DNA of 64,000 nt, taken from assembly GCA_024743195.1 (NCBI GenBank), contig JANSXE010000003.1:310001-374000 (forward strand), given 5' to 3'. The position numbers were made by a program, and so were the translations under genes. The notes beneath the pieces are model-generated. The model worked only from the letters and a program-made list of their open reading frames with translations, searched no databases and had not been told where the DNA came from. The stretch comes from Alphaproteobacteria bacterium. GTDB lineage: Bacteria; Pseudomonadota; Alphaproteobacteria; UBA8366; Aestuariispiraceae. How positions within the stretch are numbered: position 1 is the stretch's first letter; every line of letters starts with the position of its first letter. This document shows positions 55,889 to 64,000 of the stretch, piece by piece.

Positions 55889-56551
55889 ATGGCCTATCAG
55901 GATTTCGTCAGCTTGGTTCACAAATCCACGAAGCGGGACTACATCGCCCGCGTGAACGAGATCGACAAGGCCGAGGTCGCCGAGGTCGCCATCCAGTTCG
56001 GCTATGACTACTGGGACGGCGATCGCCTGACCGGCTACGGCGGCTACCGGTATGACGGGCGCTGGCGGAAGGTGGCGGACGCGATGGTGGCCGCGTACGG
56101 CATCGAGCCGGGCATGCGCGTTCTGGATGTCGGATCCGGCAAGGGGTTCCTTCTGCATGACTTCACCGAGGCGGTTCCCGGCGTCGAGGTCGCGGGGATC
56201 GACGTCTCCGAATACGCCGTTGAGCACACGATGGAGTCGGTCAAGCCCTTCTGTAAAGTTGGGTCCGCCAAGACGTTGCCCTGGCCTGACGACCACTTCG
56301 ATTTGGTGATTTCGATCAACACGCTGCACAATCTCTACCTGCCGGACCTTTGGTCGGCCCTTGTCGAGATCGAGCGCGTAAGCCGCGGTGCGAAATACAT
56401 CTGCGTCGAGGGCTATCGCAACGAGCGGGAGAAGGTGAACCTGATGTACTGGCAGTTGACCTGCCGCGCCTTCCACACGCCGGAGGAATGGAGCTTCCTG
56501 TTCGAGAAGACCGGGTACACCGGGGACCACGAGTTCATCTACTTTGAGTGA
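55889..56551 (+). CDS. class I SAM-dependent methyltransferase
   Basis: 220 residues with GAGGAAGAG upstream. Motif I is RVLDVGSGKGFLLHDF (~75), then GIDVSEYAVEHT and FDLVISINTLHNLYLPDL. The N-terminal ~65 residues include DYWDGDRLTGYGGYRYDGRW, a segment seen in related sugar-locus methyltransferases. It likely methylates a glycan sugar or its terminal residue; ABC-exported O-antigens are often terminated by methylation, but this one sits before the exporter genes without a kinase domain. Confidence 0.83.
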   Translation: MAYQDFVSLVHKSTKRDYIARVNEIDKAEVAEVAIQFGYDYWDGDRLTGYGGYRYDGRWRKVADAMVAAYGIEPGMRVLDVGSGKGFLLHDFTEAVPGVEVAGIDVSEYAVEHTMESVKPFCKVGSAKTLPWPDDHFDLVISINTLHNLYLPDLWSALVEIERVSRGAKYICVEGYRNEREKVNLMYWQLTCRAFHTPEEWSFLFEKTGYTGDHEFIYFE

Positions 56552-56688
56552 CGGGGATCCCGCACCTGGCGCGCGGGACCTTCGAATTTGCTGCATGACC
56601 CGGGACGCTGCAAATCGGGCAGGGCGTCGCATCTCCGGTCATCCGCGCTGTTGATGCGCCGCCAAGCGGTCTGAAGCAAGGATTGGCA

Positions 56689-57564
56689 ATGTCTTTGACC
56701 AAGGATTCCCCCTCCTGGAGCCGCGAAGCCCCCGCCCACGGCCGCAGCGCACGCTTTACCGCCCCCAGTCCAGGCAGCCCCTTCGCCATCGCCATCGCCG
56801 ACAGCATCGAGGCGGCGCGTCTCGTGAACGTGTGGGGGTACAGCGGATGGGTGGATGTCGTGTGGCGCTATCGGCGCACAAAGATCGGGCCCTTGTGGCA
56901 CACATTGAGCCTGGGCGCGTTCGTGGTGGTCATGGGGACGATTTGGAGCGTGGTGCTCGATCAGGACCCGGAGAACCACTTCCGTTTCGTCGGCACGTCG
57001 CTGATCGCATGGTCTTTGCTGTCGTACTTCGTGACCGAAGGGACCCACAGCATGCTGGGCGGCGCGCCTACGGCGTTGGCCATCCGCTACCCTTTCATCG
57101 CCTTCACGTTTCTGCATGTCTGGAAGGCGGTGCTCCTGTTCGGACACCATTTCATTCTGTACCTGCTGATCGTTGTCGGAACGCAGTTCAATCCCGGTTT
57201 GACGGCGCTCTACGCGATTCCGGGGTTCATATTGCTTGTCGCGAACGGGGTGGGGATATCGCTGCTGGTCGGCATGGTCAGCCTGCGATGGCGCGACTTT
57301 ATTCCCGCGGCCGCCTCGGCCATGCAGATTATGATGTTCGTGACGCCCGTTCTGTGGCCGAAGGACTTGCTTGGGCCGGAGTTGGCCTATGCGGTCGACT
57401 ACAATCCGCTCTACCACCTCGTTCGCATCGTCCGTGATCCTCTGCTCGGGCAATTGCCCCCGGCGGAGAGCTGGATTTGGGCCTGCGGCACTCTGGTGGT
57501 CGGGCTCATCGTCAGTTTTTGGGCCTATGGGCGGTGCCGGGATCGCATCGCCTTCTGGTACTAG
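56689..57564 (+). CDS. wzm: ABC-2 type polysaccharide export permease (Wzm-like)
   Basis: 291 residues from ATG 56689, with AAGGA upstream; the ORF track starts at a TTG two codons earlier. About six transmembrane segments follow a cytosolic helix with VWRYRRTKIGPLWHTLSLGAF, the conserved ABC-2/TagG-like entry. Other features are SLLSYFVTEGTHSMLG and FWAYGRCRDRIAFWY at the C-terminus. With Wzt it moves undecaprenyl-linked glycan from the cytosol to the periplasm. The permease and ATPase genes are 12 bp apart. Confidence 0.9.
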   Translation: MSLTKDSPSWSREAPAHGRSARFTAPSPGSPFAIAIADSIEAARLVNVWGYSGWVDVVWRYRRTKIGPLWHTLSLGAFVVVMGTIWSVVLDQDPENHFRFVGTSLIAWSLLSYFVTEGTHSMLGGAPTALAIRYPFIAFTFLHVWKAVLLFGHHFILYLLIVVGTQFNPGLTALYAIPGFILLVANGVGISLLVGMVSLRWRDFIPAAASAMQIMMFVTPVLWPKDLLGPELAYAVDYNPLYHLVRIVRDPLLGQLPPAESWIWACGTLVVGLIVSFWAYGRCRDRIAFWY

Positions 57565-57576
57565 AGGGTCGGATCA

Positions 57577-58659
57577 ATGGTTTCGGTCGTCGCCGAGCAC
57601 GCGTGGGTCGAGTTTCCCATCTCCAGCAGATCGGCTGATAAGGAGACGTTGGCGACCATCGGCGGCTCCATCAACGCGGAGGAGAATGTCGTCGCCGCCT
57701 TGCAAGACGTTTCGCTTGAACTCCGCGAAGGGGATCGGCTTGGCATTGTCGGCCACAACGGGGCGGGCAAGACGACGATGTTGCGCCTGCTTGCCGGCGT
57801 CTACAGCCCCACGCGCGGGCGGGTCGCGGCGGTCGGCCGCATCTCGACGCTGTTCAACTCGACGCCTGGAATCAATCTCGACGGCACGGGGCGCGAGAAC
57901 ATCCTGATTTGCGGGCTGCATCTTGGCCTCTCCCGCCAAGAAGTCAGGGCCAAGGCTGACGACATCATCAACTTCGCCGAGTTGGGCCCCTATATCGACT
58001 TGCCGGTGCGCACCTATTCAAGCGGCATGCTGATGCGGCTCGGCTTCGCGATCGCCACCTCGGTCGATCCGGAGATCTTGATCCTGGATGAAGGGTTGGC
58101 CACGGGCGACGCCAGCTTCACCCAGAAAGCGCAAGCGAAGATGAACGACCTGATCGACCGGTCGTCGATCCTGATCCTCGCCTCGCATTCGGAATCCTTC
58201 GTTCAGAGTGTCTGCAATCGGTGCATCGTGCTGGAGCACGGTCGCATCCTTGGGGACGGCGAGCCCGGGCAGTTGGTCGAAAACTACCGGAACCACGTCA
58301 TCGAGGGCGCGCGCAGCGGCGGCGCGGACGATCTGAAGCGGGCGTACCTGATGGCGATCGAAATGGCGAACAAGGGCGAGACGCCGCCGCTTGAACTCGA
58401 GGAGCTGGGCCTGCGCTATGCGCTCGGCGTCGCGCCGGACAGCCTGGAGATGCTGAACCGCTATAAGAAGGTGATGGAGCTGCAAGGCAAGCAGGCGCCG
58501 CTGGACCTCGAAATCAGCATCTTGGTCCGGCGTGGGGAGGTGTCCGGCAACGCCGCGACGGTTCGGGACGATCTTGAGCAGATGCTCGCCCAGATCGGCG
58601 AGGAGAGGGTTGAGGCGGACCTCATCGAAAGAGCGCACAAGCTTCTCAAGACCGGTTGA
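57577..58659 (+). CDS. wzt: polysaccharide export ABC ATPase (Wzt-like)
   Basis: 360 residues. The nucleotide-binding domain has GHNGAGKTT (Walker A), STLFNSTPGINLDGTGRENI, YSSGMLMRLGFAIAT (signature, with YSSGM in place of LSGGQ as in Wzt/TagH) and EILILDEGLATGDASF (Walker B). The C-terminal ~110 residues are helical and charged and do not resemble the beta-sandwich carbohydrate-binding domain of O9a-type Wzt, so chain-end recognition is probably absent. It energises the Wzm-like permease. Confidence 0.92.
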   Translation: MVSVVAEHAWVEFPISSRSADKETLATIGGSINAEENVVAALQDVSLELREGDRLGIVGHNGAGKTTMLRLLAGVYSPTRGRVAAVGRISTLFNSTPGINLDGTGRENILICGLHLGLSRQEVRAKADDIINFAELGPYIDLPVRTYSSGMLMRLGFAIATSVDPEILILDEGLATGDASFTQKAQAKMNDLIDRSSILILASHSESFVQSVCNRCIVLEHGRILGDGEPGQLVENYRNHVIEGARSGGADDLKRAYLMAIEMANKGETPPLELEELGLRYALGVAPDSLEMLNRYKKVMELQGKQAPLDLEISILVRRGEVSGNAATVRDDLEQMLAQIGEERVEADLIERAHKLLKTG

Positions 58660-58688
58660 GGCGTTTCCGGCCGCCCGTCCCAGAAAAC

Positions 58689-58766
58689 GCCGGCGATCAG
58701 CTTCCCGTCCGCGAGCAGGGCGGCGGCGGCGTCGTGGTAGCCCGCAGATAGTCCGAGACTTTTCAT
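58689..58766 (-). pseudogene. N-terminal remnant of a NodU/CmcH-type carbamoyltransferase
   Basis: On the minus strand an ATG at 58766 begins MKSLGLSAGYHDAAAALLADG, the characteristic first segment of NodU-family carbamoyltransferases (LGLSA.YHD.AAAL..DG). After about 26 residues similarity stops, in the 107-bp space behind the Wzt gene; the frame then continues antisense to wzt without any further family signal. The expected ~550 residues are missing. I read it as the leftover end of a lost O-carbamoyltransferase gene. The rest of the gap 58767-59001 is AT-rich leader with no clear gene. Confidence 0.55.
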
Positions 58767-59001
58767 TGCGCTCCACCGAGGTCCGCTGAGGGCTCCGAGC
58801 AGCGCCTGGTCCCCGATCCCGTTTCCCCTTGCGAAGGCCGGGCAACTCTAATAGAAGAACGCCGTTAACATTGGGGAGGAACGTTTTTCGTTATCGGTTT
58901 TTTCACAATGAAGCTGAGGAATGGTGGGGAATACTTGAAAGCATTCCAGGATAACGCTCGTTGAGTGAATGTGTAATGCTTTAATCCAGGATTGCGACCT
59001 G

Positions 59002-61260
59002 ATGGAAAACGGCGGGTTCAGTTTTTCACGACATGCGCTCTCCCCAAATTCGGCGAGCGCGAAGTCTTATGTGATCCGGGGCTGGGTTGTAGCTGTTTTT
59101 CCGCGCGAGGCCGTCGGCGTCCTGTCGCTGGTCTGCTTCTGGATCGCTGTCGCCTTCACGTGGACCCTGTTGCCGCAGGGGTTGTTTGCGGGCACGGACG
59201 GTCGTTTGCTTCAGGTTCTGACGGATCACGCACAGACGTCCGGGGAGCTCTGGAAAACCAACAACGTCAATACCCTGCAAGGCGCCTTCAATCTTGCGCT
59301 GCCGGCGAACCATCTGCTCAGCACGACCTTTCCGCTGCTGATCTGGGATGGGTGGTTGGCGTTGTTCCTCGCTTGTATGGCGACTTTGATGGCCTTCACT
59401 GGCTCGGTCTATCTTTTGGCCCGGGCGGTTGGGTTGGGCCCCGGGCTGGCGTCCGCCGCGGTTCTGCTGTCTTGCTTGCAGACGGTCTACCCGTTCCAGC
59501 ACGAGTTCAGCACGTCGGTGCAGTTTCTGATCTGGCCGACGGCTTTCTTCTCAATCGCCCAATTCAATGTGCTCCTCGCTCTCCTCGCCGCACCGGACGG
59601 GCCCAGACTTGTCTGGCGTTATGCGGCGTTCCTAGGCGTGCTGGTCTGGGCTATTGCGGCGGAGCCGCTTTGGGCTTTGGTGAACGGGTTGTTCTATGCC
59701 CCGTTCTTCGCGATTTTTCTCCTGGCCAAGGGGCGCTCATTGTTGCGCCACGGGGTCTTCTTGGTCGGTATTCTTGCGATCGTCGCGACCTCCGGGCTGC
59801 TTCAGTATCTCTACACGCTCGGGGTGGGGAACTCTCGTTCCATGGTCATGGAGGCGTGGCGCGGCGCCGGCCTCCCCGAGTATGCGTCCAGCGTGTTCTC
59901 CGGCGAGGAAACGCTTGCGCTGCAAGTCTTTGTGCTCTTCGCAATTGCTTTTGGCGCGCTCTTCGTCAAGGGCGGGCTGCGCGTTGTTTCTCTCGGGCTT
60001 TTTCTCCTGTTGGCGGGGCTCTACGCGGGGGCGATCTATTACGTTGCATTCGCCCAGACTTGGCGATACCTGATGCCTCTTTACTATGAAAGCCACGTTT
60101 ATCAGGTCTTCATCGTGGCGAGCCTAGCCGTGGTCAAGCGACTCCTCGATCAGGCGGCGTCCGGCGCGTCGGGGTTGCAGGGCGGGGCCGTCGGACGGGT
60201 TGGGACGGCCGGGCTTGCACTACTGCCCGCTCTCGCGGCGCTTTTCTACGCGGTCAACATCGCACCCGATCGGTTGGATAGGTACGTGGAGTCGCTCGAC
60301 CCCTACCGAGCGCCGGCTGAAGTCGCCGCTGCAACGCTTCGGCATGGACGCGCCGACGAGACTGAGGCGCCATTCTCCGTGGCCGTCCTGAACATCGGAC
60401 CGAAACAGACCCCGGCCTTCGATCACGTCGTCGGAAGCTTGATTCGATCTGACGTGCGTACGATGAATGAGTATGCCCAGACTGTGACTCCACCGGCTCA
60501 GTTCCTTGTGACTCGGCTCACAGAGTCGGCCGACGCAGTCGCGAGCATGCCGCCGCCGTATCGATACTACCGCGTGCGTTTCAACAAGCTTACCTTGGCG
60601 GGGTTCCAGGAGAACCTGTTTCGCGCGTTTGGCGCGAAAGCGGTCGTCTCCGGCGCCCCTCTTGCGCATCCGGCCTTGGAGGCGAGGCGGCGCGTTGACT
60701 TGTCGGACGGCGGGGTGTCGTACGTCTATCGGCTTCGCGATGCGACGTTCGTTCTCAAACCGCGCGAGGCGCTCACGGTTTCGTCCTTTCCCGACGTGAT
60801 CGACGTCATGCGGCGGCCCGACATCGACGTGCGCGAGACGCTGATCATCGAGGACCCGTCAGCGCTCGGAGCGTTCGGCCGCGCCGAATCGGCCGCTTTC
60901 CGGGTCGGGCGCAATCGTCTTCACGTCTCGGTGAAGGCCGCGGGGCCGACGGTCGTCGCCCTGCCGGTCTATTTCTCCCACTGCTGGGAGGTCGCCGCGC
61001 CGGAGACGGCGGGCGCGCGGATTTTCCGCGCGAACGGCGCCTTCACGGGGCTTGCGGTGAATGGCTCGGCGGACGTTACGCTTCGCTTCACCTATGGGCT
61101 TTTATCGGCCGGATGCCGTGTGGACGACATGGATGACTGGCGCGACGATATCACTGCCATGGCGGCCGGCCCCGGTCTTTGGAATGAGGAGGAGTTCCTC
61201 ATCTACGCTGCGACGCCGGGTGAGCGTCTGCGGGAAGCCGTGATGAAAGCCCAATGGTAG
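59002..61260 (+). CDS. large polytopic membrane protein, GT-C-like
   Basis: 752 residues from ATG 59002 (MENGGFSFSRHAL); the ORF track begins at a GTG 11 codons earlier. About eleven transmembrane segments occupy residues ~40-445, followed by a ~300-residue periplasmic-type domain without membrane helices. Long extracytoplasmic loops between early helices (GTDGRLLQVLTDHAQTSG, NTLQGAFNLALPANH) resemble the first loop of GT-C glycosyltransferases and YfhO-type proteins, but I do not see a confirmed catalytic motif. It overlaps the next gene by 7 nt. A role in modifying exported lipid-linked glycan is inferred from context. Confidence 0.68.
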   Translation: MENGGFSFSRHALSPNSASAKSYVIRGWVVAVFPREAVGVLSLVCFWIAVAFTWTLLPQGLFAGTDGRLLQVLTDHAQTSGELWKTNNVNTLQGAFNLALPANHLLSTTFPLLIWDGWLALFLACMATLMAFTGSVYLLARAVGLGPGLASAAVLLSCLQTVYPFQHEFSTSVQFLIWPTAFFSIAQFNVLLALLAAPDGPRLVWRYAAFLGVLVWAIAAEPLWALVNGLFYAPFFAIFLLAKGRSLLRHGVFLVGILAIVATSGLLQYLYTLGVGNSRSMVMEAWRGAGLPEYASSVFSGEETLALQVFVLFAIAFGALFVKGGLRVVSLGLFLLLAGLYAGAIYYVAFAQTWRYLMPLYYESHVYQVFIVASLAVVKRLLDQAASGASGLQGGAVGRVGTAGLALLPALAALFYAVNIAPDRLDRYVESLDPYRAPAEVAAATLRHGRADETEAPFSVAVLNIGPKQTPAFDHVVGSLIRSDVRTMNEYAQTVTPPAQFLVTRLTESADAVASMPPPYRYYRVRFNKLTLAGFQENLFRAFGAKAVVSGAPLAHPALEARRRVDLSDGGVSYVYRLRDATFVLKPREALTVSSFPDVIDVMRRPDIDVRETLIIEDPSALGAFGRAESAAFRVGRNRLHVSVKAAGPTVVALPVYFSHCWEVAAPETAGARIFRANGAFTGLAVNGSADVTLRFTYGLLSAGCRVDDMDDWRDDITAMAAGPGLWNEEEFLIYAATPGERLREAVMKAQW

Positions 61261-62042
61261 GGCCCGCTGCGGACAGCCGTTCCAGTGCTCTGAAGAGCAT
61301 TGGGCTTCTCGTCCTTCTGATCGTCATTCCGGTTCTTCTTGTGCAGTCGGCGAAGCAATGGCGCGCCGGGCTGTACGCCCAGATGGGATTTGCCCAGGCG
61401 GAGGAGATTGTCTCGCAATGGCGTTTGGTTTCGTCGGTCTGTGACGCTCAAGAGCTGCCACGACTTGTTGACGAGAATCCACGATGGCGCATGTCGCCTT
61501 GGGGAGGGTCGATCGCCTTGGCGTGCCAGGGAGGAGCCCGCGTTGTGAGCCTTGGCGTTTGGCGACCGATTTGCGCCAAGCTTGCGAACGAACTGAATCA
61601 GCGCGGATTGAGTTTCACCGTGTCGGGAAGGCTCGCAGAGCGGTCGCGCGATTGGTTCAACTGCGACGGGTCCGTCGCGATCATCTTCCCAGATCTCGAT
61701 TATCCCAGCGCGGCGATCTCCCGCGCCGAGGCGATCCTCCAGGAGTGGCGGGCGCTCTCGCCTGCCTGCGACCCGTCTTTGACTGCGGAGGAAGTGAAGC
61801 GACGCGAACCATGGCGCTCTTCGAGTTGGGGCGGGTCGGTGGCCTTGGCGTGCCTTGGGTCGGCGCGCGCGATAAGTTTTGAAGTCTGGCCGCCCATCTG
61901 CGAGGGTTTGGCGGAGTTGGCCGGCGCGCGCGGCTTACGCTTCACGCTGAATGGGGTTTGGAGTGACGATCTGCCCTCCTTTGAAAACTGTGCGGGCAGT
62001 CTCGCATTGGTTTATTCCGATGAAACGCGGCCGGAAGAGTGA
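61254..62042 (+). CDS. membrane-anchored protein with duplicated cysteine domain
   Basis: 262 residues from ATG 61254, overlapping the upstream stop. One N-terminal transmembrane helix (SIGLLVLLIVIPVLLVQSA) is followed by two tandem homologous repeats. Repeat 1 runs from about residue 48 (AEEIVSQWRLVSSVCD) to 146; repeat 2 from about 153 (AEAILQEWRALSPACD) to 252. Both share WGGS.ALAC, VW.PIC, RGL.FT, C.GS.A, and have matching cysteines that could form disulfides. The product is probably periplasmic. I recognise no family and can only link it by overlap to the large membrane protein upstream. Confidence 0.72.
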   Translation: MVGPAADSRSSALKSIGLLVLLIVIPVLLVQSAKQWRAGLYAQMGFAQAEEIVSQWRLVSSVCDAQELPRLVDENPRWRMSPWGGSIALACQGGARVVSLGVWRPICAKLANELNQRGLSFTVSGRLAERSRDWFNCDGSVAIIFPDLDYPSAAISRAEAILQEWRALSPACDPSLTAEEVKRREPWRSSSWGGSVALACLGSARAISFEVWPPICEGLAELAGARGLRFTLNGVWSDDLPSFENCAGSLALVYSDETRPEE

Positions 62043-62086
62043 TGAAGGCGGCGCCGCTCTGCGCAACGGTGCGGCTGCTTTGTTGA

Positions 62087-63103
62087 ATGAGGGGGGGGAT
62101 CTTGGGTTCGCGAACGAAAAGCACTGAGCCCGCGGGAAACGACGGACAGGATCGCATCGAGATTTCCGTTCTTGTCCCTTTTTACAATGAAGAGGACAAT
62201 GTCGAGCCGCTCTATCGAGAACTCGTCGAGGTCCTGGAGGCCGACGGCCGGCGCTTTGAGCTGGTTTTCGTGAATGACGGCAGCAGGGACGGGACGACGG
62301 ACGTCCTAGACCGACTCGCCGAGGCGGATTCGCGGGTCGTTGCGATTCATCTTGTCCGGAACTTCGGACAAACGGCGGCCATGTCAGCGGCGATCGACCA
62401 GGCGGCGGGCGAGCTGATGGTGGGATTGGACGGCGACCGGCACAACGATCCCAACGACATCCCCGAGATGCTTGAGAAGCTGAATGAGGGCTTCGACGTC
62501 GTGTCCGGGTGGCGCCGCGACCGGAAGGACTCGCGCTCGCGAACCCTGCCGAGCCAGATTGCCAACTGGCTCATCTCTCGCGTTTCCGGCGTCCAACTGC
62601 ACGACTACGGCTGTTCCCTGAAAGTCTACCGCAGAGACGTCATCAAGGGTGTGCGGCTCTATGGGGAGATGCACCGGTTCATTCCGATCTATACGAAATG
62701 GATGGGCGGGCGCGTCACGGAGATGGTGGTGAACCACCGTCCGCGCGTCGCAGGAAAGTCCAAATACGGTATGAAGCGTATCTTCAAAGTCGTGCTCGAT
62801 TTGCTGTTGGTGCGTTTTCTGGACCGTTACCTCACGAAGCCAATTCACTTTTTTGGCGGGGCCGGTTTGATTTCAATCGGTTTGGCTTTTCTGGCAGGGC
62901 TGTACGCCCTGTTCTTGAAGCTCTTCGAGGGGGTCTCCTACATTGAAACGCCGCTGCCGCTGCTCAGCGCCATGGGCTTCATGATCGGCGTCCTTCTTGT
63001 GCTGATGGGCATTCTGGCGGAGCTGATCGTGCGCACCTATTTCGAGGGCCAGGACAAACGCACCTATCAGGTTCGCGTCATTCGCAACGGCGAAGAGGCC
63101 TAG
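62087..63103 (+). CDS. DPM1/ArnC-like membrane glycosyltransferase (family 2)
   Basis: 338 residues from ATG 62087; a TTG at 62102 with the GAGGGGGGG run as its SD is an alternative. The catalytic domain has SVLVPFYNEEDNVEPLY, FVNDGSRDGTTDVL, RNFGQTAAMSAAID and VGLDGDRHNDPNDIPEM (DxD). Two C-terminal transmembrane helices (FFGGAGLISIGLAFLAG, LLSAMGFMIGVLLVLMGILAEL) match the undecaprenyl-phosphate sugar transferases ArnC, GtrB and YfdH. Such enzymes load a sugar on undecaprenyl phosphate for use on the periplasmic side, fitting the GT-C-like protein at 59002 as the possible acceptor-side enzyme. Confidence 0.9.
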   Translation: MRGGILGSRTKSTEPAGNDGQDRIEISVLVPFYNEEDNVEPLYRELVEVLEADGRRFELVFVNDGSRDGTTDVLDRLAEADSRVVAIHLVRNFGQTAAMSAAIDQAAGELMVGLDGDRHNDPNDIPEMLEKLNEGFDVVSGWRRDRKDSRSRTLPSQIANWLISRVSGVQLHDYGCSLKVYRRDVIKGVRLYGEMHRFIPIYTKWMGGRVTEMVVNHRPRVAGKSKYGMKRIFKVVLDLLLVRFLDRYLTKPIHFFGGAGLISIGLAFLAGLYALFLKLFEGVSYIETPLPLLSAMGFMIGVLLVLMGILAELIVRTYFEGQDKRTYQVRVIRNGEEA

Positions 63104-63111
63104 CGCGCGCC

Positions 63112-64000
63112 ATGTGCGGAATCGCAGGATTCGTGGGGAGCGGCGACCGGCGCGATCTGGAAGCAATGACCGACGCTCTTGTTCATCGCGGTCCTGATGC
63201 GTGCGGCTACCATGTTGATCCGTCGCGCCGCCTCCATTTCGGGCATCGGCGTTTGTCGATCCGCGATTTGTCCGGCGGCGGCCAACCGATGTGGAGCCGC
63301 GATGGCGCGCTTTGCGTGATCTACAACGGCGAGATTTTCAACTTCGAGGAATTGCGTGCGCAACTGGAAGCGGCGGGCCATCGCTTCGAGACGAGCCATT
63401 CCGACACCGAGGTTCTGATTCACGGCTACAGGGAGTGGGGCGAGGGGGTTGCGGAACGGCTCAACGGCCAGTTCGCGTTCGCGATCTTCGATAGGGGGCG
63501 GGAGCGGCTGTATCTGGCGCGAGACCGTTTCGGCGAAAAGCCGCTCTATTACGCCGCTCGTCCTGATCTGTTCGCTTTCGCCAGTGAATTGAGCGCGCTT
63601 GCGAAACACAGTGATGTGAAGACGGAGATGTCGCAACGCGCGCTGCAGAAATTGTTTGCCTACGGGTATCTGCCGGCTCCGAACGCGCTCTATCACGGCA
63701 CTGCGAAACTGCCCGGCGGACACTTTATGACGGTCGATCTTCGATCCCTTTCCATGGAGATCAAACGCTATTGGCGCTTTTCGCTCGAGCCGGACGAGGC
63801 GATGGCCGCGCGCGGCGAAGACGCCCTGGCGGAGGAACTGCGCGGGCTCCTCGTTCAGGCGGTCGAACGGCGGTTGGTGAGCGATGTTCCGATCGGCGTC
63901 TTCCTCAGCGGAGGGGTCGATTCCAGCGGCATTCTCGCCGCCGCGGCCACGCGTGCGCCGGCCAAGACCCTGCGAAGCTTCACCATCGGATTCCAAGAAC
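63112..64000 (+). CDS. asnB: asparagine synthetase-type amidotransferase, 3' end outside window
   Basis: The frame from ATG 63112 is open to the window edge (296 codons) and so is missing from the ORF track. Cys2 in MCGIAGFVG is the glutaminase nucleophile, followed by HRGPDACGYH, IYNGEIFNFEEL and ARDRFGEKPLYYA. The synthetase PP-loop LSGGVDSSG appears near residue 268 before the truncation. It is a second AsnB type in this locus, similar in layout to the minus-strand gene at 28487 but clearly different in sequence. It starts 8 bp after the ArnC-like gene. Confidence 0.92.
   Translation, partial: MCGIAGFVGSGDRRDLEAMTDALVHRGPDACGYHVDPSRRLHFGHRRLSIRDLSGGGQPMWSRDGALCVIYNGEIFNFEELRAQLEAAGHRFETSHSDTEVLIHGYREWGEGVAERLNGQFAFAIFDRGRERLYLARDRFGEKPLYYAARPDLFAFASELSALAKHSDVKTEMSQRALQKLFAYGYLPAPNALYHGTAKLPGGHFMTVDLRSLSMEIKRYWRFSLEPDEAMAARGEDALAEELRGLLVQAVERRLVSDVPIGVFLSGGVDSSGILAAAATRAPAKTLRSFTIGFQE

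Noticed and set aside
58461-58688. Continuation of the carbamoyltransferase-like frame into wzt
   Set aside because: Family similarity ends near residue 26; the rest is antisense to the Wzt gene.

Overview
The window reads as chromosome of a GC-rich alphaproteobacterium. Supporting signs are GTG/TTG starts, a GyrA with alanine at the usual quinolone serine, an alphaproteobacterial-type CheZ, and a complete branched-chain amino-acid ABC transporter. The genus cannot be fixed from sequence alone. No rRNA, tRNA or CRISPR array was recognised.

Bases 1-15,900 hold core and mixed genes. They are a GNAT-like fragment, an XRE regulator with a PAS-like partner, a 1-Cys peroxiredoxin, an AcuC-type deacetylase, a DUF192 protein, an O-methyltransferase, a lipoprotein and 4-hydroxyphenylpyruvate dioxygenase behind a near-perfect palindrome. 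A three-gene module then joins a TackOD1/degenerate-GGDEF protein, a processive family 2 glycosyltransferase and an HlyD-like protein. A Nudix hydrolase, an unknown protein, CheZ and two tandem acetylpolyamine-amidohydrolase-like genes follow.

Bases 15,900-22,500 contain an IS630-family element with a translational-frameshift transposase. It sits in the scar of a GDP-L-fucose-synthase-like gene. Next to it is the minus-strand operon livK-livG-livF-livH-livM, with a strong stem-loop between livK and livG. Bases 22,500-27,300 hold ssb (preceded by three tandem 15-16 bp repeats), gyrA, coaD and a small lipoprotein.

From about 27,300 to the right edge lies a large surface-polysaccharide locus with visibly less GC-saturated codons. 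It encodes glycosyltransferases, two AsnB-type amidotransferases, an O-antigen-ligase-like membrane protein, an ABC exporter (Wzm/Wzt type), three SDR-family sugar enzymes, at least eight methyltransferase-like proteins, and a probable activated-heptose route. That route comprises a split transketolase, a GmhA-like SIS isomerase, an HldE-like enzyme with its two domains in reversed order, a sugar-1-phosphate nucleotidyltransferase, a HAD phosphatase and an APH-fold kinase. Two paralogous ~650-residue proteins of unknown function, a NodU carbamoyltransferase remnant and a protein made of two copies of an unrecognised cysteine-containing domain are the least explained parts. The locus probably makes a heavily methylated, ABC-exported glycan (O-antigen or similar), possibly containing heptose or a two-carbon-branched sugar.
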